Assembly: GCA_019416865.1 (NCBI GenBank)
Contig: DXWL01000031.1
Location: 1-23,696, forward strand
Origin: Fusobacterium sp.
Lineage (GTDB): Bacteria > Fusobacteriota > Fusobacteriia > Fusobacteriales > Fusobacteriaceae
Direction of reading: 5' to 3'
Length of the DNA stretch: 23,696 nt
Shown here: in pieces, positions 1 through 7,120 of the stretch
Numbering within the stretch: the first letter of the stretch is position 1
Layout of the letters: every line of letters starts with the position of its first letter
Made by a program: the position numbers and the translations under genes
Notes under the pieces: model-generated
What the model saw: the letters and a program-made list of their open reading frames with translations, nothing else
Told to the model about the DNA's origin: nothing
Database searches by the model: none

Positions 1-6
1 TAATAT

Positions 7-33
7 CGAGAATTTTATTTTTACAATTTTATA
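7..33. repeat. Partial copy of a palindromic intergenic element (left window edge)
   Basis: These 27 bases match 8884-8910 at 25 of 27 positions, the differences being at 18 and 28. At 8884-8910 the sequence is one arm of a long palindrome between pstS and pstC. Here the other arm would lie left of base 1. On the minus strand both copies begin shortly after a stop codon (phoH here, pstS there). Two copies in one window suggest a dispersed intergenic repeat, but the rest of this copy is not visible. Confidence 0.55.
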
Positions 34-36
34 AAT

Positions 37-53
37 GCAACAGCCCCTTTTTT
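37..53. terminator. Probable half of a terminator cut by the window edge
   Basis: A GC-rich block, gcaacagcccc, followed by six T residues has the form of the 3' half of an intrinsic terminator for plus-strand transcription arriving from outside the window. Read on the minus strand it would be the 5' arm of a terminator for phoH. The complementary arm is not in the window. The same GCTGTTGCA word forms the stem of the topA terminator at 23613-23684, which supports the reading. The T run overlaps the phoH stop codon. Confidence 0.35.
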
Positions 54-1356
54 ATAATAGTTTAGCTGCAATTTCTGCAAGAGGAGAACGCTCTCCTTTA
101 ACCAAAGTAATATGTCCAACAATTTTTTCATTTTTCAATTTATCAGCCATATAAGTCAGTCCATTTGTATTTGCATCAAGATAAGCACTGTCTATTTGAT
201 ATGGATCTCCTGTAAATACGATTTTAGTATTTTCTCCAACTCTTGTGATTATAGTTTTTATTTCAAGAGGAGTAAGGTTTTGCGCCTCATCAATTACGAT
301 AAAGGCATTAGGCATACTTCTTCCTCTTATATATGTCAGAGCTTCAACTTTTAAAAGCCCCATTGTTTCAAGACCTGTAATAACTTTTTCTCCTGCCTTA
401 TCCCCTTTGATATCACTTAAAAATTCTATATTATCAAATATAGGCTGCATCCAAGGTCTAAGTTTATCTTTTTCATTTCCAGGAAGGAATCCTAAATCTT
501 TTCCCATTGGAATAATAGGTCTTGCAATATAAAGTTTTGAGTATTTTTTTCTCTCAACAACCTGTTCCAGTCCAGCTGCAATAGCAAGAAGAGTCTTACC
601 TGTTCCAGCTTTTCCCACAAGAGAAACAGCTTTTATGTTATCGTCCATTAAAAGTTCCATTGCAAATCTTTGTTCCTGATTTCTTGCTCTTGCTCCCCAA
701 GCAGTCATATCTCCGTTTAAAAATTTTTTAAGTTTAGTATCTAAAACTCTTCCAGCAGTTTCTTCTTGTCCACATTTAAGAACAAAGAAGAAGTTTGGAG
801 ATGGAGTGAAATCAAGCTTAAGTTCTTCAAGATCAATTTTTCCGCTTTTATTAAATTTATCAAAAACATCTTTTGAAACTTCTATTTCAGTATAACCTTT
901 ATCAAGATCATCGTAAACAACTTTATCAGTAGAATAATCTTCCACTGCAACACCTACAGCATCTGCTTTTATTCTAAGATTTATATCTTTTGTAACAAAG
1001 ATTACCTTTCTGTCAGGTTCTCTCTGCTGGATACCTATAACAACAGCAATAATATGATTATCTACAATATCTTTTTTCAATCCTTCAGGAAGAAGAGAAA
1101 GATCAGCAGTTCTTTCAACTTTGAAAAAAATATCATTTGGAAGTTCTATACCTTCAGAAAGATTTCCTTTTTTTCTGATTTCTTCCAAAACTCTTGAAGC
1201 CATTCTTGCATGAAGAGCAGTATTAGGTTTCTGTTTTAATTTATCAATCTCTTCAATAACCTCAATAGGAAGATATATATCATTTCCTCTGAAATTATAA
1301 ATAGAATAAGGATCGTGAATAAGAATGTTAGTGTCAAGTACAAATATTTTTCTCAT
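52..1356 (-). CDS. phoH: PIN-PhoH fusion ATPase (PhoH family, YlaK-like)
   Basis: A predicted cytoplasmic protein of 434 aa that joins an N-terminal PIN nuclease-like domain (about residues 1-135) to a C-terminal PhoH ATPase domain (about 215-434). The PIN start is visible as VLDTNILIHD with Asp8, and a further acidic residue lies at VTKD near 124. The ATPase has Walker A GKAGTGKTL at 248-256 and Walker B FIVIDE at 352-357. Family members are thought to act on RNA, with a helicase-like ATPase beside a PIN ribonuclease fold, but substrates are poorly known. I chose ATG at 1356 because GAGGTGG lies just upstream. A GTG nine bases earlier (1365) is part of that ribosome-binding site. A terminator separates the gene from ruvA upstream, and a candidate promoter lies at 1393-1421. 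Phosphate-starvation control is not implied by the name. Confidence 0.93.
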   Translation of the reverse strand: MRKIFVLDTNILIHDPYSIYNFRGNDIYLPIEVIEEIDKLKQKPNTALHARMASRVLEEIRKKGNLSEGIELPNDIFFKVERTADLSLLPEGLKKDIVDNHIIAVVIGIQQREPDRKVIFVTKDINLRIKADAVGVAVEDYSTDKVVYDDLDKGYTEIEVSKDVFDKFNKSGKIDLEELKLDFTPSPNFFFVLKCGQEETAGRVLDTKLKKFLNGDMTAWGARARNQEQRFAMELLMDDNIKAVSLVGKAGTGKTLLAIAAGLEQVVERKKYSKLYIARPIIPMGKDLGFLPGNEKDKLRPWMQPIFDNIEFLSDIKGDKAGEKVITGLETMGLLKVEALTYIRGRSMPNAFIVIDEAQNLTPLEIKTIITRVGENTKIVFTGDPYQIDSAYLDANTNGLTYMADKLKNEKIVGHITLVKGERSPLAEIAAKLL

Positions 1357-1392
1357 ATATGCCACCTCGTTTGTATATAGTTCGACTTTCCT

Positions 1393-1421
1393 GTTATACT
1401 ATTATTCTCCATCTGAGTGAA
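1393..1421 (-). promoter_or_regulatory. Candidate sigma70-type promoter of phoH
   Basis: On the minus strand TTCACT (1421-1416) and TATAAC (1398-1393) are separated by 17 bases, about 40 bases upstream of the phoH start. The -35 box matches four of six consensus bases and the -10 five of six. It lies just downstream of the ruvA terminator, as expected for an independent phoH transcript. Confidence 0.45.
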
Positions 1422-1441
1422 AAATCCTTTATTTTAAGACG

Positions 1442-1468
1442 AAAAAAATGACTTATTAGTCATTTTTT
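1442..1468 (-). terminator. Intrinsic terminator after ruvA
   Basis: A perfect 11-pair stem, AAAAAATGACT on one side and AGTCATTTTTT on the other, closes a 4-base loop and runs into a T tract on the minus strand. It lies 5 bases after the ruvA stop codon and separates uvrA-ruvA from phoH. Flanking A and T runs on both sides would also let it work on the plus strand, though no plus-strand gene reads into it. Confidence 0.85.
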
Positions 1469-1473
1469 AGAGA

Positions 1474-2076
1474 TTAATTTTTAGAATTCTGTATTTTTTT
1501 AAGAGTTTCTTTAATAGCCTCTTGAATATTTTTATAATTTCTAATTTCATTTTTATCCAAAAGTTTATCAATATCTTTTTTATTGTATCCAAGTCCTTCA
1601 AGAGCCATAATAAGTTCATCTTCCACATTGGAAGAGGCATTTGCTCCAAAAACTTTTTCCATAGAAACAATATCAAGTTTTTTCATTTTATCTTTAAGGT
1701 CAAGGATAATTTGCTGAGCTTTTTTCTCTCCTAATTTTGGAACTTTTTTTAGTGCAATATAATTTTCCTGAAGCACAAGCCCTCTGAAGGTATCCATATC
1801 AAATGTAGACATTATAGCAAGAGCAAGAGAAACTCCTATTCCTTTGACACTAAGAAGCATTTCAAAAAGATTTCTCTCTCTTTCTTCAAGAAATCCTACA
1901 AGCTTAAATTCTTCTTCTTTTATATGATTATATATGAAAAATCTTTTTGTATCTCCTGTTTCTACACTGTCATATGTTGTAAGTGATATATATATTTTAT
2001 ATCCTATTCCATTTACATCAAGAGCAAGATACTCTGGTTTTTTATAAGCTACCTCACCTTTTAAATATTCAAACAT
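1474..2076 (-). CDS. ruvA: Holliday junction branch migration protein RuvA
   Basis: The DNA-binding subunit of the RuvAB branch migration complex. It forms tetramers on Holliday junctions and loads the RuvB motor. The 200 aa length is normal. The N-terminal OB-fold domain (about 1-64) contains LDVNGIGYKIYIS. The middle domain carries two helix-hairpin-helix motifs, LLSVKGIGVSLAL near 74-86 and KVPKLGEKKAQQI near 111-123. The C-terminal domain (about 150-200), which contacts RuvB in the family, follows an acidic linker. The gene starts 13 bases after the uvrA stop and its AAAGGAG ribosome-binding site lies in that gap, so it is probably cotranscribed with uvrA. A strong terminator follows. ruvB, often next to ruvA in other bacteria, is not in this window. 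Confidence 0.97.
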   Translation of the reverse strand: MFEYLKGEVAYKKPEYLALDVNGIGYKIYISLTTYDSVETGDTKRFFIYNHIKEEEFKLVGFLEERERNLFEMLLSVKGIGVSLALAIMSTFDMDTFRGLVLQENYIALKKVPKLGEKKAQQIILDLKDKMKKLDIVSMEKVFGANASSNVEDELIMALEGLGYNKKDIDKLLDKNEIRNYKNIQEAIKETLKKIQNSKN

Positions 2077-2089
2077 ATATTCTCCTTTA

Positions 2090-4915
2090 TTATTTTAAGT
2101 ATTTTTTCAAATATTTTCCTGTATAACTTTTCTTTATTTTTGCAATCTCTTCAGGAGTTCCTGCTGCGACGACAGTTCCTCCCTTATCTCCCCCTTCAGG
2201 ACCTATATCTATTATATAATCGGCTGTTTTTATAACATCGAGATTATGTTCTATAACAACAATACTGTTTCCTTTTTCCACAAGCCTGTTAAGTACTTCA
2301 AGAAGTTTTTTAACATCTTCAAAATGAAGTCCTGTTGTAGGTTCATCAAGAATGTAAATAGTTTTTCCCTTTGAACTTTTTGAAAGTTCAGCAGCCAGTT
2401 TTATTCTTTGTGCCTCTCCTCCAGAAAGAGTAGTTGCAGGTTGGCCAAGTTTTATATATCCAAGCCCTACATCTTTTAAAACTTTTATTTTTTTCTCAAG
2501 AGAAGGAACTGAAGAGAAAAATTCATATGCTTCGTCAATACTCATATTAAGTACATCTGAAATAGTTTTTCCCTTATAAAAAACTTCAAGAGTTTCTTTA
2601 TTATATCTCTTTCCTCTGCATACATCGCATTCTACGTATACATCTGGAAGAAAATTCATCTCTATTTTTATAATTCCAGCTCCTTGACAAGCTTCACATC
2701 TTCCACCTTTTACATTGAAAGAGAATCTTCCTTTTGAAAATCCTTTTATTTTTGCATCTTTTGTCTGAGCAAAAATATCTCTTATATCATCAAAAATTTT
2801 TGTATAAGTGGCAGGATTTGAACGAGGAGTTCTTCCTATAGGTGATTGATCAATATCAATTACTTTTTCAAGATGTTCAAGACCTGTTATACTTTTATAT
2901 TCTAAAGGATAAAGTTTTCCTTTATTGAGTTCATTGAAAAGAACAGGAAATAGAGTTTGATTAATAAGGGTAGATTTTCCGCTTCCACTCACTCCTGTTA
3001 TAACAGTGAAAACTCCAAGAGGAATTTTTACATCAATATTTTTAAGATTATTTCCTTTTGCTCCTAAAAGTTCGATATATTTATCAGATACTCTTCTTTT
3101 TTGAGGAACTGGGATTTTAAGAGTTCCTTTTAGATATTGTCCTGTAAGAGAATTTTGAACTTTTTTTATTTCAGCAGGTGTTCCAAAAGCTACAAGCTCT
3201 CCTCCAAATTCTCCTGCTCCAGGACCAAGATCAAAGATATAATCAGCTTGATTCATAGTATCCTCATCATGTTCAACAACAATAAGAGTATTTCCTAAAT
3301 CTCTCAATCTGTTTAGAGTAGCAAGAAGTTTATCATTATCTCTTTGGTGAAGCCCTATACTTGGCTCATCAAGAACATATAAGACCCCTGTAAGTCCTGA
3401 ACCAATTTGTGTGGCAAGTCTTATTCTTTGAGATTCTCCCCCTGAAAGAGTTTTTGTTGAACGGAAGAGAGAAAGATAATCAAGTCCCACATTAATCATA
3501 AAACTAAGTCTTTCTTTTATCTCTTTTAAAATCTCTTTAGCAATTTTCTCTTGTTTTGGAGTAAGAGTAAGGGCATTAAAAAATTCTAAAGCTTCTGTTA
3601 TACTCATAAGACAGATATCAATAATATTTTTTCCATTTATTGTAACAGCAAGAACTTCATCTTTAAGTCTTTTTCCATGACATACTCTGCACTCTTTTTC
3701 TATCATAAATCTATTTTCCAACTCTTCTTTAGCAGATTCAGAAAAAGTTTCATAATATCTTTTTTCTAAATTTTTAACAATTCCTCTAAACTCTCTCATT
3801 CCATGAAAAGAGAATTCAGAAGATTCAAAATCAAATCTAAATTTTTTATCTGTTCCGTGGAAAATAATATCAAGCTGTTTTTTGGGGATATCTTCTATAG
3901 GGATAGTATAGTCTATATTAAAATCACGACACATAGAGAGAAACATCTCCCATGTCCACCCTTTTCTCGTAGAAGCTCCAGGAACATAAAGTCCTCCATC
4001 TTCAATAGAAAGAGTTTTATCAATTATAAGCTTGTTTTCATCAACTTCAAGTTTTTGCCCTATACCTTTACATTCAGGACAAGCTCCATAGGGAGCATTA
4101 AAAGAAAAAAGTCTTGGAGTAAGTTCAGGTATACTTACATCTTCATGGTAAGGACAGGCATAATGTTCACTGTAAGAATAATCTTCCCCATTGATATTTA
4201 TAATAATTTTTCCCCCTGAAAGCTCTGTTCCTGTTTCAACAGACTGGGTAAGTCTTGAAATAAAATCACTGTCATCTTTCTTTAAAATTAATCTGTCCAC
4301 AACTACTTCAATAGTATGTTTTTTATTTTTATCCAAATCTATTTCATCTTCCAGATATAAGATTTCTCCATTAACTCTTGCTCTTACAAACCCTTTTTTT
4401 AAAAGATTAAGAAAAAGATTTTTATGAGTTCCCTTTTTTTCTCTCACAAGAGGTGCAAGAATAATCATCTTATTTCTCTCTTGAAATTTTTCCATTATAT
4501 TTTCAATAATCTCTTCGATACTTTTCTTGTCTACCTCTGTTCCACATATAGGGCAGTGGGCAGTACCAATGTGAGCAAAAAGCAATCTCATATAATCATA
4601 AATTTCAGTTACAGTTCCCACTGTTGAACGGGGATTTTTATTTGTAGTTTTCTGTTCGATAGAGATTGCAGGAGAAAGCCCTTCAATAGAATCTACTTCA
4701 GGTTTTTTCATCTGCCCAATGAACTGTCTTGCATAGGCAGAAAGACTTTCTACATATCTTCTTTGTCCTTCAGAATATATTGTGTCAAAGGCGAGAGATG
4801 ATTTTCCGCTTCCGCTCACTCCAGTTATAACAACAAATTTGTTTTTTGGAATTTCAACATCTATATTTTTAAGGTTATGCTCTCTTGCTCCTTTTATAAC
4901 TATTTTATCCAGCAT
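2090..4915 (-). CDS. uvrA: Excinuclease ABC subunit A
   Basis: The damage-recognition ATPase of nucleotide excision repair, which works as a dimer and loads UvrB. The 941 aa are collinear with family members. The first ABC module has Walker A GVSGSGKSS (about 32-40), signature LSGGESQ (490-496) and Walker B VLDEPS (514-519). The second has GVSGSGKST (641-649), LSGGEAQ (830-836) and ILDEPT (855-860). Possible zinc ligands are CPIC (121-124), the pair CPYH (254-257) with CPEC (279-282), CRVC (409-412), and CEAC (740-743) with CDVC (763-766). His257 replaces the second Cys usually found at that site. I chose ATG at 4915 because AGGTG lies 7 bases upstream. TTG at 4921 would sit on the ribosome-binding site. 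It leads a two-gene unit with ruvA and is divergent from ruvC. UvrB is encoded elsewhere in the window. Confidence 0.98.
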   Translation of the reverse strand: MLDKIVIKGAREHNLKNIDVEIPKNKFVVITGVSGSGKSSLAFDTIYSEGQRRYVESLSAYARQFIGQMKKPEVDSIEGLSPAISIEQKTTNKNPRSTVGTVTEIYDYMRLLFAHIGTAHCPICGTEVDKKSIEEIIENIMEKFQERNKMIILAPLVREKKGTHKNLFLNLLKKGFVRARVNGEILYLEDEIDLDKNKKHTIEVVVDRLILKKDDSDFISRLTQSVETGTELSGGKIIININGEDYSYSEHYACPYHEDVSIPELTPRLFSFNAPYGACPECKGIGQKLEVDENKLIIDKTLSIEDGGLYVPGASTRKGWTWEMFLSMCRDFNIDYTIPIEDIPKKQLDIIFHGTDKKFRFDFESSEFSFHGMREFRGIVKNLEKRYYETFSESAKEELENRFMIEKECRVCHGKRLKDEVLAVTINGKNIIDICLMSITEALEFFNALTLTPKQEKIAKEILKEIKERLSFMINVGLDYLSLFRSTKTLSGGESQRIRLATQIGSGLTGVLYVLDEPSIGLHQRDNDKLLATLNRLRDLGNTLIVVEHDEDTMNQADYIFDLGPGAGEFGGELVAFGTPAEIKKVQNSLTGQYLKGTLKIPVPQKRRVSDKYIELLGAKGNNLKNIDVKIPLGVFTVITGVSGSGKSTLINQTLFPVLFNELNKGKLYPLEYKSITGLEHLEKVIDIDQSPIGRTPRSNPATYTKIFDDIRDIFAQTKDAKIKGFSKGRFSFNVKGGRCEACQGAGIIKIEMNFLPDVYVECDVCRGKRYNKETLEVFYKGKTISDVLNMSIDEAYEFFSSVPSLEKKIKVLKDVGLGYIKLGQPATTLSGGEAQRIKLAAELSKSSKGKTIYILDEPTTGLHFEDVKKLLEVLNRLVEKGNSIVVIEHNLDVIKTADYIIDIGPEGGDKGGTVVAAGTPEEIAKIKKSYTGKYLKKYLK

Positions 4916-4950
4916 TTTCAATCACCTTTATAATTAATTTTTCTTCTAAA

Positions 4951-4979
4951 ATTGTATCATATTCCTGTTCTTTTATCTA
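4951..4979 (-). promoter_or_regulatory. Candidate promoter of uvrA-ruvA
   Basis: On the minus strand an extended -10 element, TGATACAAT, occupies 4959-4951. TAGATA stands 17 bases upstream at 4979-4974 as a weak -35 box. The predicted start would give a short leader of about 30 bases before the uvrA ATG. A 6-base inverted repeat, TTATCT/AGATAA (4973-4992), overlaps the -35. No LexA-type GAAC-N4-GTTC site is present. Confidence 0.4.
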
Positions 4980-5007
4980 TAAGAAGAGATAACTTTAACT
5001 TAAAACA

Positions 5008-5047
5008 TTGATTTTTAATTGCTAATAAGATATAATATTCTTATTAG
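5008..5047 (+). promoter_or_regulatory. ruvC promoter with operator-like palindrome over the -10 box
   Basis: TTGATT at 5008-5013 and TATAAT at 5031-5036 are separated by 17 bases, a well-formed sigma70-type promoter upstream of ruvC. A perfect inverted repeat with 9-base arms, CTAATAAGA (5022-5030) and TCTTATTAG (5039-5047), brackets the -10 box. A protein bound there would block polymerase, so this may be a repressor site. That it is an operator is inference. A role as an RNA hairpin is unlikely because most of it lies upstream of the predicted start. Confidence 0.6.
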
Positions 5048-5084
5048 GTTTAAATAATTATAGAAAATGAAAATTGGAGAAAAA

Positions 5085-5657
5085 ATGAGAATTTTAGGAA
5101 TCGACCCCGGAACAGCCATTGTGGGATTTTCAGTGATAGAATATGAAAATAAAAAAATGAAACTCTTAGAATATGGATGTATATACACAGCTAAAGAACT
5201 TCCTATGGAGGAAAGACTTCTTGAAATTTTTAATGGTGTGGAAAATATAATAAAAAAATATTCTCCAGAATATATGGCAATAGAAGAACTGTTTTATTTT
5301 AAAAATAATAAAACAGTAATTTCTGTAGGAGAGGCAAGAGGTGTCATTCTTCTTGCAGGAAAAAGAAATGGTTTAAAAATACAAGGATATACTCCTTTGC
5401 AGGTAAAGATAGGAATAACAGGTTATGGTAAAGCCGATAAAAAACAGGTTCAGCTTATGGTAAAAACTCTTTTGAAAATGAAAGAGATACCTAAACCTGA
5501 TGATGCAGCAGATGCAATAGCTATTGCAGTAACACATATAAACTCTCTTACAAATCTTCAATACAGTATGGGAGATGTTTCAAAAATTTCAGCTAAATCT
5601 ATTACAAAAAATAAATTAACAGCAGCTGAATTTAAAGAACTTTTGATAAAAGGATAG
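5085..5657 (+). CDS. ruvC: Crossover junction endodeoxyribonuclease RuvC
   Basis: The Holliday junction resolvase, a dimeric nuclease of the RNase H-like fold that nicks symmetric strands of junctions moved by RuvAB. The 190 aa length is normal. Catalytic carboxylates are visible as Asp7 in GIDPG, Glu67 in AIEELFY, and Asp140 and Asp143 in DDAADAIA, matching the four-acid arrangement of the E. coli enzyme. I chose ATG at 5085 because TTGGAGA ends 4 bases upstream and translation then opens MRILGIDPG, as in relatives. An in-frame ATG at 5067 lacks a ribosome-binding site. The gene is divergent from uvrA-ruvA, so two Ruv proteins share one intergenic control region while ruvB lies elsewhere. 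Confidence 0.97.
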   Translation: MRILGIDPGTAIVGFSVIEYENKKMKLLEYGCIYTAKELPMEERLLEIFNGVENIIKKYSPEYMAIEELFYFKNNKTVISVGEARGVILLAGKRNGLKIQGYTPLQVKIGITGYGKADKKQVQLMVKTLLKMKEIPKPDDAADAIAIAVTHINSLTNLQYSMGDVSKISAKSITKNKLTAAEFKELLIKG

Positions 5658-5678
5658 AAATTTTATTCTTTCTTTTTT
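5648..5678 (+). terminator. Weak terminator overlapping the ruvC stop
   Basis: AAAAGGATAGAA (5648-5659) pairs imperfectly with TTCTTTCTTTTT (5666-5677), with one mismatch and one G-T pair, and runs into T residues. It overlaps the end of ruvC. The stem is AT-rich, so its strength is uncertain. Confidence 0.4.
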
Positions 5679-5838
5679 GCTTCAATGTATTTAAAATAAA
5701 TGATATATAAGAAAGTTTGTTATAACACTATATAAAAGTTTTAATAATTTTAGACTAAAACCTTTAAATAACAGTCTTATAGTTATAATAAAAAAAGCTA
5801 AAAAAATAATTTTTTAGTGGAAATTTTATATAAAAATA

Positions 5839-5847
5839 TGGTATAAG
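5839..5847 (+). promoter_or_regulatory. Extended -10 promoter upstream of HU
   Basis: TGGTATAAG matches the extended -10 form TGnTATAAT with one mismatch. There is no good -35 box at 16-18 bases, as is often seen with extended -10 promoters. It predicts a leader of about 115 bases for the HU message, which is long for such a gene. Confidence 0.45.
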
Positions 5848-5872
5848 TAAGAGTACATATTTTTATACATTT

Positions 5873-5932
5873 GCTTTTTATAAAATAAAAAGCAGTGTTA
5901 ATCTTAAATCAGGAACATCTTTTAAAGATGTT
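5873..5932 (+). promoter_or_regulatory. Two hairpins in the predicted HU 5' leader
   Basis: GCTTTTTAT (5873-5881) and ATAAAAAGC (5885-5893) form a perfect 9-pair stem with a 3-base loop. AACATCTTT (5914-5922) and AAAGATGTT (5924-5932) are perfect 9-base arms around one base, so the real loop would open to several bases. Neither stem is followed by a clean T tract, so they look like leader structure rather than terminators. A role in message stability or translation control is inference. Confidence 0.45.
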
Positions 5933-5967
5933 GCTTAATACAATTAAAAAAGGAGAATGAGGATTTT

Positions 5968-6267
5968 ATGAAAAAAAGAGAATTTGCAGAATTATTCATG
6001 GTTAAAGCAAACCTAAGAAGCAAAGAAGAAGCAAAAAGACAAGTAGAACTTTTCATTGAAACAATGAAAGAAGCTCTTACACAGGATGAGGTTTTAATAT
6101 TCAGAGGTCTTGGAACATTCGAAAGAAGAGAAACTAAGAGAAAAGAAGGAAGAAACCCAAGAACTGGAGAATCTATAAAAATTACTCCTAAAAAATATAT
6201 CAAATTTAAAGTTGGTAAAGATTTAGAAGATAGAATCAATAAACCAGTAAAAAGAGGAAGAAAATAA
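5968..6267 (+). CDS. HU/IHF-family DNA-binding protein
   Basis: A small basic nucleoid protein that bends DNA as a dimer, with the arms reaching into the minor groove. The 99 aa include the helical dimer core (about 1-45), the glycine turn FRGLGTFERRE, and the arm motif RNPRTGE at 62-68, whose Pro64 intercalates between base pairs in family members. The C-terminal tail KPVKRGRK (92-99) is basic and makes the protein about nine residues longer than a typical 90 aa HU. GAGG sits 5 bases before the ATG, with AAGGAG further upstream. It is a single-gene unit with its own promoter and a strong terminator. Sequence alone does not separate HU from an IHF-like relative. Confidence 0.95.
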   Translation: MKKREFAELFMVKANLRSKEEAKRQVELFIETMKEALTQDEVLIFRGLGTFERRETKRKEGRNPRTGESIKITPKKYIKFKVGKDLEDRINKPVKRGRK

Positions 6268-6291
6268 GAGAAACTTTTTAAGTTAAAAATA

Positions 6292-6340
6292 AAGGGATGA
6301 ATGGGAAAAAATTTGACATTTTTCTATTCATCTCTTTTTA
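6292..6340. terminator. Bidirectional terminator between HU and pstB
   Basis: A long stem pairs AAGGGATGAATGGGAAAAA (6292-6310) with the complementary block at about 6319-6338, with one bulge and two G-T pairs. T-rich tracts lie on both sides: TCTTTTTATT after it on the plus strand, and TTTATTTTTAA after it on the minus strand. It sits between the converging HU and pst units, so it probably ends both transcripts. Confidence 0.8.
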
Positions 6341-6357
6341 TTATTTTTATTAAAATT

Positions 6358-7116
6358 TTATCCAAAGATACCGCTTATATATCTTTTTGTTCTTTCGTTT
6401 TTTGGATTTGAAAAAATATTTTCAGTTTTATCATATTCCACAAGCTCTCCTTCAAGGAAAAATGCAGTATAATCAGATATTCTTTTTGCTTGAAAAAGAT
6501 TGTGAGTAACAATTATAATAGTGTATTTTTCAGAAAGTTCCAGAAGAAGTTTTTCAATTTTTTCAGTGTTTTGAATATCAAGGGCAGAGCAAGGTTCATC
6601 TAAAAGAAGAATTTCAGGTTCAGCAGTAAGTCCTCTTGCTATACACAATCTTTGTTGTTGTCCCCCACTGAGTTTAAGAGCCGACATTTTTAAATTGTCC
6701 TTAACTTCTTCATATAATCCAGCAGCAGAAAGTTTTTCTTTCACAATTCTATCAAGTTCAGCCCTATTTTTTATTCCATAATATTCAGGGACATATGTCA
6801 TATTCTTATAGATTGAAAAAGGAAAGGGAGCAGGTGTTTGAAAAACAAGACCTATGTTTTTTCTTACAGTTTCCATATCCACATCTTTTATATTTTTTTT
6901 ATTGAAAAAAATATCCCCTTCAATGTGAGCTTCTTTTTCTTCAAAGAGAAGAAGATTCAGAGATTTTAGAAAAGTGGATTTTCCACAACCTGAAGGACCT
7001 ATTATAGAAGTGATTTTATTTTTTTTAATATATAAATCTATATTTTTTAGAACTTTCTTTTCGTTGTATGAAACAGAAAGATTTTTTATTTCAAGAATAT
7101 TTTCCAAGATTACCAT
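6358..7116 (-). CDS. pstB: Phosphate ABC transporter ATP-binding protein PstB
   Basis: The ATPase subunit of the high-affinity phosphate importer PstSCAB, bound to the cytoplasmic face of PstC-PstA. The 252 aa length is normal. Visible motifs are Walker A GPSGCGKST (40-48), Q-loop Gln93 in VFQTPAPFPFSIYKN (a PstB-like context), signature LSGGQQQR (149-156), Walker B LLLDEP (170-175) and H-loop His205 in IIVTHN. It is the last gene of the operon and begins 4 bases after the pstA stop. AAGGAG directly abuts ATG 7116, which is unusually close. TTG at 7107 has a better spacing of nine bases and may be the real start. PhoU, often encoded after pstB, is missing here. Confidence 0.95.
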   Translation of the reverse strand: MVILENILEIKNLSVSYNEKKVLKNIDLYIKKNKITSIIGPSGCGKSTFLKSLNLLLFEEKEAHIEGDIFFNKKNIKDVDMETVRKNIGLVFQTPAPFPFSIYKNMTYVPEYYGIKNRAELDRIVKEKLSAAGLYEEVKDNLKMSALKLSGGQQQRLCIARGLTAEPEILLLDEPCSALDIQNTEKIEKLLLELSEKYTIIIVTHNLFQAKRISDYTAFFLEGELVEYDKTENIFSNPKNERTKRYISGIFG

Positions 7117-7120
7117 CTCC

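Larger units (their letters stand above)
5658..5967. other. 310-base non-coding gap between ruvC and HU
   Basis: No open reading frame of useful length with a ribosome-binding site is present on the plus strand, and the minus-strand frame entering from 6239 is a shadow of the HU gene. I see no tRNA-like fold. The gap holds the tail of the ruvC terminator, a weak AT hairpin CTAAAAAA/TTTTTTAG near 5799-5818, an extended -10 promoter at 5839-5847, and two perfect hairpins in the predicted HU leader (listed separately). Confidence 0.6.

Noticed and set aside
4916..5084. LexA (SOS) box between uvrA and ruvC
   Set aside because: No GAAC-N4-GTTC or CTGT-N8-ACAG site was found. The palindrome present has a different sequence.
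5658..5967. tRNA or small protein gene in the ruvC-HU gap
   Set aside because: No cloverleaf arms or CCA end were seen. The ATG codons present give frames of about 11 codons or fewer with no ribosome-binding site.
5922..6239. 105-codon minus-strand frame over HU
   Set aside because: It is antisense to the well-conserved HU coding sequence, has no recognised domain and ends in the HU leader. It is best explained as a shadow frame.
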